Position numbers and translations under genes: made by a program
Assembly: GCA_030448265.1 (NCBI GenBank)
Contig: JAUJNG010000012.1
Location: 124,001 to 188,000, forward strand
Length of the DNA stretch: 64,000 nt
Source: Abditibacterium sp.
Lineage (GTDB): Bacteria > Armatimonadota > Abditibacteriia > Abditibacteriales > Abditibacteriaceae
Reading direction: 5' to 3'
The notes under the pieces: generated by a model
Seen by the model: the letters and a program-made list of their open reading frames with translations, nothing else
What the model was told of the DNA's origin: nothing
The model's database searches: none
Part shown: positions 60,301 through 64,000 of the stretch, one piece after another
How the letters are laid out: each line of letters starts with the position of its first letter
Position numbering within the stretch: the stretch's first letter is position 1

Positions 60301-61678
60301 GGCGACGGGCGGCGCGAGTTCGGCTTCGATTTCGAGCGGGATGAGCATGAGCGGGCCAACCATCGTGCTGTCGCCTTCGACGCCGCAATCGCCAGGCGCG
60401 ACGCTGACGCTGGGCGGGGGCGATATGATGTCGAGCGAAAGCTCGCGCCGCGCCCAAAACGAGATTCTGGCGCTCGCGGTCGCGGGTGAGAACGTCTATT
60501 TCGGAACCGCCAATTCCGGCTCGATCTGGCGCTGGAACGCCAAAAGCGGCGTCTCGGAAGCCTTTAAAACTCCGGCGCGCGCCGTTTACGCGCTGCGCTT
60601 CATCGACGGCGCGCTGTGGGCCGCAACCGGCGAGGGCGGCGAAGTGTGGCGCGTTTCCAATCTCGATGGCGACGCCCAGGGCGCGCGCGTTCTGGACGCG
60701 ACGCAGCCCCAGGTTCTGGCGCTTTCGAGCGCGGGCAATCGGGTTTTCGCCGCCACCGGCAACAACGCGGCGGTGTATGAAATCGGCGGCGCGGGCGGCA
60801 ATTCGTTCGTTTCGAATGTCTTCGATGCCGGCCAGATCGTGCGTTTCGGCGCGCTGCGCGCCATCGGGCAGGGCGCGACTTTTGAGTTTCGTTCCGGCAA
60901 CACGCTCGAACCCGACGCGACGTGGAGCGCGTGGAAAACGGTGCCAAACGGCGAGGGCGTGGGCGCCGAGAACGCGCGCTACGCGCAGTATCGCGTCCGT
61001 TTGAACGAGGGAGGCAGCGTGTCGCGCGTCGAAATCGCCTACCGCGCGCCCAATCGCGCGCCGCGCGTCAGTTTCACCACGCCCACCGGCGGCGAAGCGT
61101 TTTCGGGCAAGAAAACGCTCGCCTGGAGCGGCTCCGACCCCGACAAAGACACGCTGCGCTACCAGCTCGAACTGCGCGGCGCCGATGGCAAAGCGCAAAG
61201 CGTGGAACTGACGAGCGCGGTCGCGCCGTCGCAGGAAATCGACACCAAAAAATTCGCCGACGGCACCTACACCGCGCGCATCGTGGCCTCGGATGCGGCG
61301 CGCAACCCCGAAGACCCGCAAAGCGATGTCGCGCTTTCCCAGCCGTTCGTCATCGACAACACCGCGCCGCTTCTCGCCGCGCCCACTGTCGTCAAAGACG
61401 GCGCCGCGTGGAACGTGAGTTTCGGTGGCACTGATGCGCTGTCCCCTCTCGCGGGCGCCGAATGGCGTCTGGCGGCGGGAACGGCCAAAGGCGCCAAACC
61501 CGCCGACTGGCAGGCCGCCGCCGCCAGCGATGGCCTATTCGATTCAAGAAGTGAAACCGTGGTGGCGCGCCTCGACCCGCTCATCGCCGGTTTGAATCTC
61601 AAAAGCGGCGACGCCATCGAACTGCGCCTGCGCGATGCGGCGGGCAACCTGGCGACGACGAAAATTACCCTGCCTTAA
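57371..61678 (+). CDS. SpoIVB-type (S55) peptidase fused to a beta-propeller
   Basis: The 1435-aa secreted protein starts at ATG 57371 with a signal peptide (RSFLPLLSVLLLPAFSHAQ). Residues about 35-330 resemble the SpoIVB S55 peptidase, with IIQGMSGSPVYLNGKLLGAIAIGFGF (catalytic serine at about 113-115) and GVGTVTYRVGNRVLAFGHPMFGLG. Residues about 480-700 are a variable beta-sandwich and acidic region. A linker of TPTPAP repeats (about 720-760) leads to a repeated beta-propeller (TIYLGTGLSARLLKIENG, LYAGASPGGRVYRF, IYVGTGEDAVLYRI, VYFGTANSGSIWRW, LWAATGEGGEVWRV). The C-terminus has Ig-like domains (FTTPTGGEAFSGKKTLAWSGSDPDKD). This fusion is unusual; the role may be sensing or processing at the cell surface. 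Confidence 0.85.
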   Translation: MRSFLPLLSVLLLPAFSHAQTKPEKVVPLESRNESRALVQKLLREGKIMSPKQAKRGMKGYALSVFQGTKVERFGVEVLGTLERVQGGGDLVLIRVTDGPVIRRQSGIIQGMSGSPVYLNGKLLGAIAIGFGFPKEPIGGVTPITQMIATALPNDGPKVAPAKTPAKIAQSEIYRPTTPLTIQNRRIARLEVTRDSSLSDFSGPAHAATLRLRPATQLLQLSGVSAGSLGRWKAMLEPYGISPVLGGGAMGNRQVFGAPSKKTGVKANLTPGAAIGVQLASGDIDATGVGTVTYRVGNRVLAFGHPMFGLGAISMPMTTAYVHDIFPAYDISFKLASPISSVGELQQDTIFAIGGTIGRRAETVPMRIHLRDAAKKIDRKFNVRLIKDPLFTPQLARAIAVEALQSTLGLDSDKTVRISYSIGLKNGPAIRRVNTVYAADQVIAGALGEVLDTLALTQANPFEKGALTSLDMRVEVVQGRKTARIRRLYADKNRVKAGEKVQISVVLEPTGRPDEEFTRRFTVEVPDDAPSGTLRVVASSAGNFFSARARVGGPPPNPGNFKELLEAYSQVGADNVLLIQTSTPRRFLMIDRKRVVNPPPTWNRLVPAGPSSSVSTFNETQEQRESMEWVLSGLESISIPVESNRSTDRERPDSASGEEGPGSNPTARSEASDIVADEEDNFVSARPRREELDGAPDFARRAAPMLRVLMQIPAPKPAPPVTIDPTATPTPAPSPVPITPPVPATTPTPTPAPSADASANTIARPSGRWIQNTGADFGRGKFDGAIVESDGTIRVGPQNRRVVSSAEPVAWSVAADGKGTIYLGTGLSARLLKIENGASRVLYEGPEVAITALALGGDGNLYAGASPGGRVYRFAPDGAKTTILESGQSFVHALAFDNAGNLIVATGGEDGRIYRVAIPATLSDVSAAKTRATPLATLPQKHARSLAVSGESIYVGTGEDAVLYRIGPDNQVAALYQATGGASSASISSGMSMSGPTIVLSPSTPQSPGATLTLGGGDMMSSESSRRAQNEILALAVAGENVYFGTANSGSIWRWNAKSGVSEAFKTPARAVYALRFIDGALWAATGEGGEVWRVSNLDGDAQGARVLDATQPQVLALSSAGNRVFAATGNNAAVYEIGGAGGNSFVSNVFDAGQIVRFGALRAIGQGATFEFRSGNTLEPDATWSAWKTVPNGEGVGAENARYAQYRVRLNEGGSVSRVEIAYRAPNRAPRVSFTTPTGGEAFSGKKTLAWSGSDPDKDTLRYQLELRGADGKAQSVELTSAVAPSQEIDTKKFADGTYTARIVASDAARNPEDPQSDVALSQPFVIDNTAPLLAAPTVVKDGAAWNVSFGGTDALSPLAGAEWRLAAGTAKGAKPADWQAAAASDGLFDSRSETVVARLDPLIAGLNLKSGDAIELRLRDAAGNLATTKITLP

Positions 61679-61682
61679 GCTA

Positions 61683-61778
61683 AAGGCTAAAGGCTAAAGG
61701 ATGAAGGCTAAATCAGGCAGGACTGAGAAAACCCAGAGTGATTAGTGATTTAGCCTTTAGCCTTCATCCTTTAGCCTT
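61683..61778. repeat. Inverted repeat of ctaaagg/atgaagg words
   Basis: The 33-bp arms 61683-61715 and 61746-61778 are made of aaggcta, aaggatg and aatca words with two words exchanged between the arms. It is the same word family as 48285-48470. It lies between the S55 peptidase and the glycosyltransferase genes. Confidence 0.9.
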
Positions 61779-61832
61779 CTTTCAAACGGCACTTTGTCAA
61801 TCGCAGCGCGTCCAAAGTGTGTTTTTACGGCT

Positions 61833-62717
61833 ATGAACTCCGGCGGCGCTCCTTCGACCTCGATTTCTTCTCCGGCCACGCCTACGGCACCTGCAACAGA
61901 CACGGCGTCGCAGACTTCCGCGCCGCCGCGCGCGCGCATCACGGCGCAGCCTTCGCGCGTGGTGAAGTGCTATCTCTCGATTTTGGTTCCCGCTTACAAC
62001 GAGGAAAACCGCCTTCCCGCGACGCTCGAAACGGTCGCCGCTTATCTCCAGAAACGCGATTTTTCACACGAACTGATCGTGGTGGACGACGGTTCGCGCG
62101 ACAAAACCCGCGACGTGGTGCGCGAATTTGCCGCCGCGCATCCCTGGGTGCGCCTGGTGCAATACGACGACGAAAACGGCGCCGCGCTTAATCGGGGCAA
62201 AGGCTTCGCGATTCGCACCGGCGTCGAAGCGGCGGTGGGGCGCGATATTTTGTTTTCCGACGCCGATTTATCGACTCCCATCGAAGAAATGGAGCGCCTG
62301 CTGCCGCCAATTTCGCGCGGCGACTGCGACATCGCCATCGCCTCGCGCGCGCTTCCCGAATCGAATCTGGCCGTTCACCAGCCGGTTCACCGCGAGTTTA
62401 TGGGCCGCACTTTCAACAAAATCGTGCAAAAAATGGCCGTTCCTGGCATCATGGATACACAGTGCGGCTTCAAAGCCTTTCGCGGCGATGTCGCCAAGCG
62501 CTTATTCGGCCTGGCGCAAATCGACGGTTTCGGTTTCGACCCCGAAATCCTGTTTCTGGCGCGCAAATTCGGCTTTAAAATCCACGAGCTGCCCGTGACG
62601 TGGCGCCACCGCGACGACTCGCGCGTCAACCCGCTTTCCGCGCCGTTTTCAATGCTGCGAGAACTCTGTGAAATTCGCTGGAACGACGCGCGCGGCCTTT
62701 ACGACGAAGAAAATTAG
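61833..62717 (+). CDS. Family 2 glycosyltransferase (dolichyl-phosphate glucosyltransferase-like)
   Basis: The 294-aa protein is a GT2 enzyme. LSILVPAYNEENRLPATLETV, LIVVDDGSRDKTRDVV, GAALNRGKGFAIRTGVEAAVG and ILFSDADLSTPIEEMERLL (metal-binding DAD) are in standard order, followed by GFGFDPEILFLARKFGFKIHELPVTWRHR. This subset transfers glucose or mannose to a polyprenyl phosphate. The N-terminal about 40 residues are a low-complexity Ala/Pro/Thr stretch, and a TTG at 61794 is an alternative start. No membrane segment is clear. The stop codon is in the next palindrome. Confidence 0.9.
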   Translation: MNSGGAPSTSISSPATPTAPATDTASQTSAPPRARITAQPSRVVKCYLSILVPAYNEENRLPATLETVAAYLQKRDFSHELIVVDDGSRDKTRDVVREFAAAHPWVRLVQYDDENGAALNRGKGFAIRTGVEAAVGRDILFSDADLSTPIEEMERLLPPISRGDCDIAIASRALPESNLAVHQPVHREFMGRTFNKIVQKMAVPGIMDTQCGFKAFRGDVAKRLFGLAQIDGFGFDPEILFLARKFGFKIHELPVTWRHRDDSRVNPLSAPFSMLRELCEIRWNDARGLYDEEN

Positions 62718-62798
62718 CCACAGAGGACACACAGAGAGGCACAGAGGATTTCTTTTTCTCTGTGCCTCTCTGTGTGTCCTTTGTGTTCTCTGTGGCTA
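62715..62798. repeat. Inverted repeat, cagagaggcacag family
   Basis: tagccacagag (62715-62725) with ctctgtggcta (62788-62798), and acacacagagaggcacagag (62727-62746) with 62758-62777, form one interrupted stem. Its left end is the glycosyltransferase stop codon, and its right end touches the stop of the converging reductase gene. Confidence 0.88.
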
Positions 62799-62799
62799 C

Positions 62800-64000
62800 T
62801 CATTTCGGCAGCCATTTCAGCGCGGTTTGCACCGTTTTCGATTCCACAATCTCCTGATAAATCTGGTTTCCGGCGCGGTGCCCGATTTCGGCGAGCGTGG
62901 GATAGGGAAAAATCGCTTCGGCGAACTCCTGCAAGAGCGCGCCTTCGCGCACGGCGGGAAGGAACGAGGCGATCAGTTCGCCCGCGCTCGGCCCAATGAT
63001 GTGCGCTCCCACAATGCGCCCGCTTGAAGTGGTCACGATTTGCGCGAATCCACTCGTTTCGCCTTCGATGATGGCGCGGTCGAGCGTTTTGAACGGCGCC
63101 TGCCACACCTTGACCGCGCCGTGCTGTTTTTCGGCCTCTTCGCGCGTTTGGCCCAGATGGGCGATTTCGGGATCGGTGAAAGTCACCCAGGGCAGCGCGT
63201 GAAAATCGACTTTGGCGCCGACCGGCAGCATCGCGTTTTGCGCCGCGATTTTGGCCTCGTATTCCGCCGCGTGGGTGAAGAGAAATTGGCCCGTGACATC
63301 GCCGCACGCCCAGATGTTGGGCGCGCTGGTTCGCAAATGAGCATCGACTTCAATGCCTTTCTCGCTCGTCTTGACGCCCGCGTTTTCTAAATTTAGTCCC
63401 TCGAATTGGGGCGTCTTGCCGATAGCGACGACGATTTCTCCGGCCTTCACCGATTGCTGCACGCCCTCGACCGAAAAGTGAACGGTTTTCTGGCTGTCGT
63501 CCGCTTCGACGCGCGCAATCTGGGCATTCAAATTTATTTGCACGCCTTCGTTTCGCAGCAATTTCTCGATGAGCGCCGAGATTTCCGGCTCTTCCTTGTC
63601 CAGAAGCCGCGCACCTTTTTGTAAAACCGTCACTTTGGTGCCGAAACGCGCGAACGCCTGCGCCATTTCAACCGAAATCGGCCCGCCGCCGATGAAGATC
63701 AGCGATTTAGGCAGATTGGGACGCTCGAAAAGCCCCTCGTGAGTGATGAATCCGGCGTTCTCCAAGCCCTCAATATCGGGAATTTTGACCTTGGAGCCGG
63801 TCGCCACAATGAATTTTTTGGCCGAGAGCGCGCGCGAACCGCCTTTGGTTTCGATTTCGAGATGATGATTATCAACGAAGTGCGCGCGCCCTGAAATCAA
63901 CTCGATTTTGGTTTTTGCCAGTTCCTCGCGCTCCAGGTTTTTGATTTCGTCGCGCACGTCGGCCAGTCGCAGGCGCACCGCGTTCCAGATCAGGCGCGGC
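62800..64000 (-). CDS. Dihydrolipoamide dehydrogenase-like flavoprotein, 5' partial
   Basis: The visible 400 residues belong to the class I pyridine nucleotide-disulfide oxidoreductases (dihydrolipoamide dehydrogenase, mercuric reductase, glutathione reductase). Visible motifs are KKFIVATGSKVKIPDIEG (FAD domain end), LIFIGGGPISVEMAQAFARFGTKVTVLQ (NAD(P) fold), NIWACGDVTGQF (second FAD motif) and the C-terminal dimer domain ending GHRAGNQIYQEIVESKTVQTALKWLPK. The CxxxxC redox motif and start codon lie beyond the right edge. In this family the C-terminal His-x-Glu is usually HPT-x-x-E, but here the pattern is YPTLAEIGHRAG, so a mercuric-reductase-like or quinone-type relative is possible. Confidence 0.88.
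   Translation of the reverse strand, partial: PRLIWNAVRLRLADVRDEIKNLEREELAKTKIELISGRAHFVDNHHLEIETKGGSRALSAKKFIVATGSKVKIPDIEGLENAGFITHEGLFERPNLPKSLIFIGGGPISVEMAQAFARFGTKVTVLQKGARLLDKEEPEISALIEKLLRNEGVQINLNAQIARVEADDSQKTVHFSVEGVQQSVKAGEIVVAIGKTPQFEGLNLENAGVKTSEKGIEVDAHLRTSAPNIWACGDVTGQFLFTHAAEYEAKIAAQNAMLPVGAKVDFHALPWVTFTDPEIAHLGQTREEAEKQHGAVKVWQAPFKTLDRAIIEGETSGFAQIVTTSSGRIVGAHIIGPSAGELIASFLPAVREGALLQEFAEAIFPYPTLAEIGHRAGNQIYQEIVESKTVQTALKWLPK

Overview
This 64 kb window looks like chromosome from a diderm, GC-rich bacterium with a large carbohydrate-degrading repertoire. A TonB-dependent receptor ending in phenylalanine shows an outer membrane. Tat-type signal peptides, a DUF1559-type prepilin with an H-x9-DG motif, paralogous beta-helix proteins, sulfatases and two very large membrane proteins resembling DUF6784/DUF6785 suggest Armatimonadota or a related group, with Planctomycetota as the alternative. 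This assignment is inference; there is no rRNA, tRNA or CRISPR array in the window.

Layout. 1-12.4 kb: a plus-strand polysaccharide block (sulfatase cut by the left edge, beta-helix protein, agarase-like glycosidase, Tat-exported toroid enzyme, second beta-helix protein, second sulfatase, 672-aa OPT-like membrane protein). 12.8-20.4 kb: housekeeping genes (DHH phosphoesterase broken by a frameshift, LURP-one-like protein, SirB1-like protein, ApaG, rhomboid protease, endonuclease III-like protein, YqiJ/flotillin pair). 20.4-33 kb: an IS630 remnant, a serine hydrolase-NamZ fusion, a malectin-containing glycosidase, an integrase remnant, the second DUF6785-like protein, a CBM9-like protein, NagA and an SGNH hydrolase. 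33-36.2 kb: a decayed ParA/ParG-like partition locus interrupted by an AT-rich acyltransferase gene bracketed by 72-bp direct repeats and accompanied by an IS5-type miniature element. 36.2-46 kb: AraC regulator and PhyH dioxygenase, prepilin, LacI regulator with an operator, a lyase-like protein and a large glycosidase. 46.2-50.7 kb: a cobalamin block (riboswitch, terminator, BtuB, YhaM-like nuclease, BtuF). 50.8-57.2 kb: a type III restriction-modification pair, an IS982 element and a MazF-type toxin-antitoxin pair. 57.3-64 kb: an S55 peptidase fused to a beta-propeller, a family 2 glycosyltransferase and a flavin disulfide reductase cut by the right edge.

The most striking feature is in the spaces between genes. 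About twenty intergenic gaps hold long inverted repeats with arms of 13 to about 75 bp, falling into several sequence families. Several are nested or branched, some have arms built from short words in swapped order, and many contain the neighbouring gene's stop codon. Arm families recur at distant sites with different interiors, so they behave like modular mobile punctuation. No RAYT-type transposase is visible in the window.
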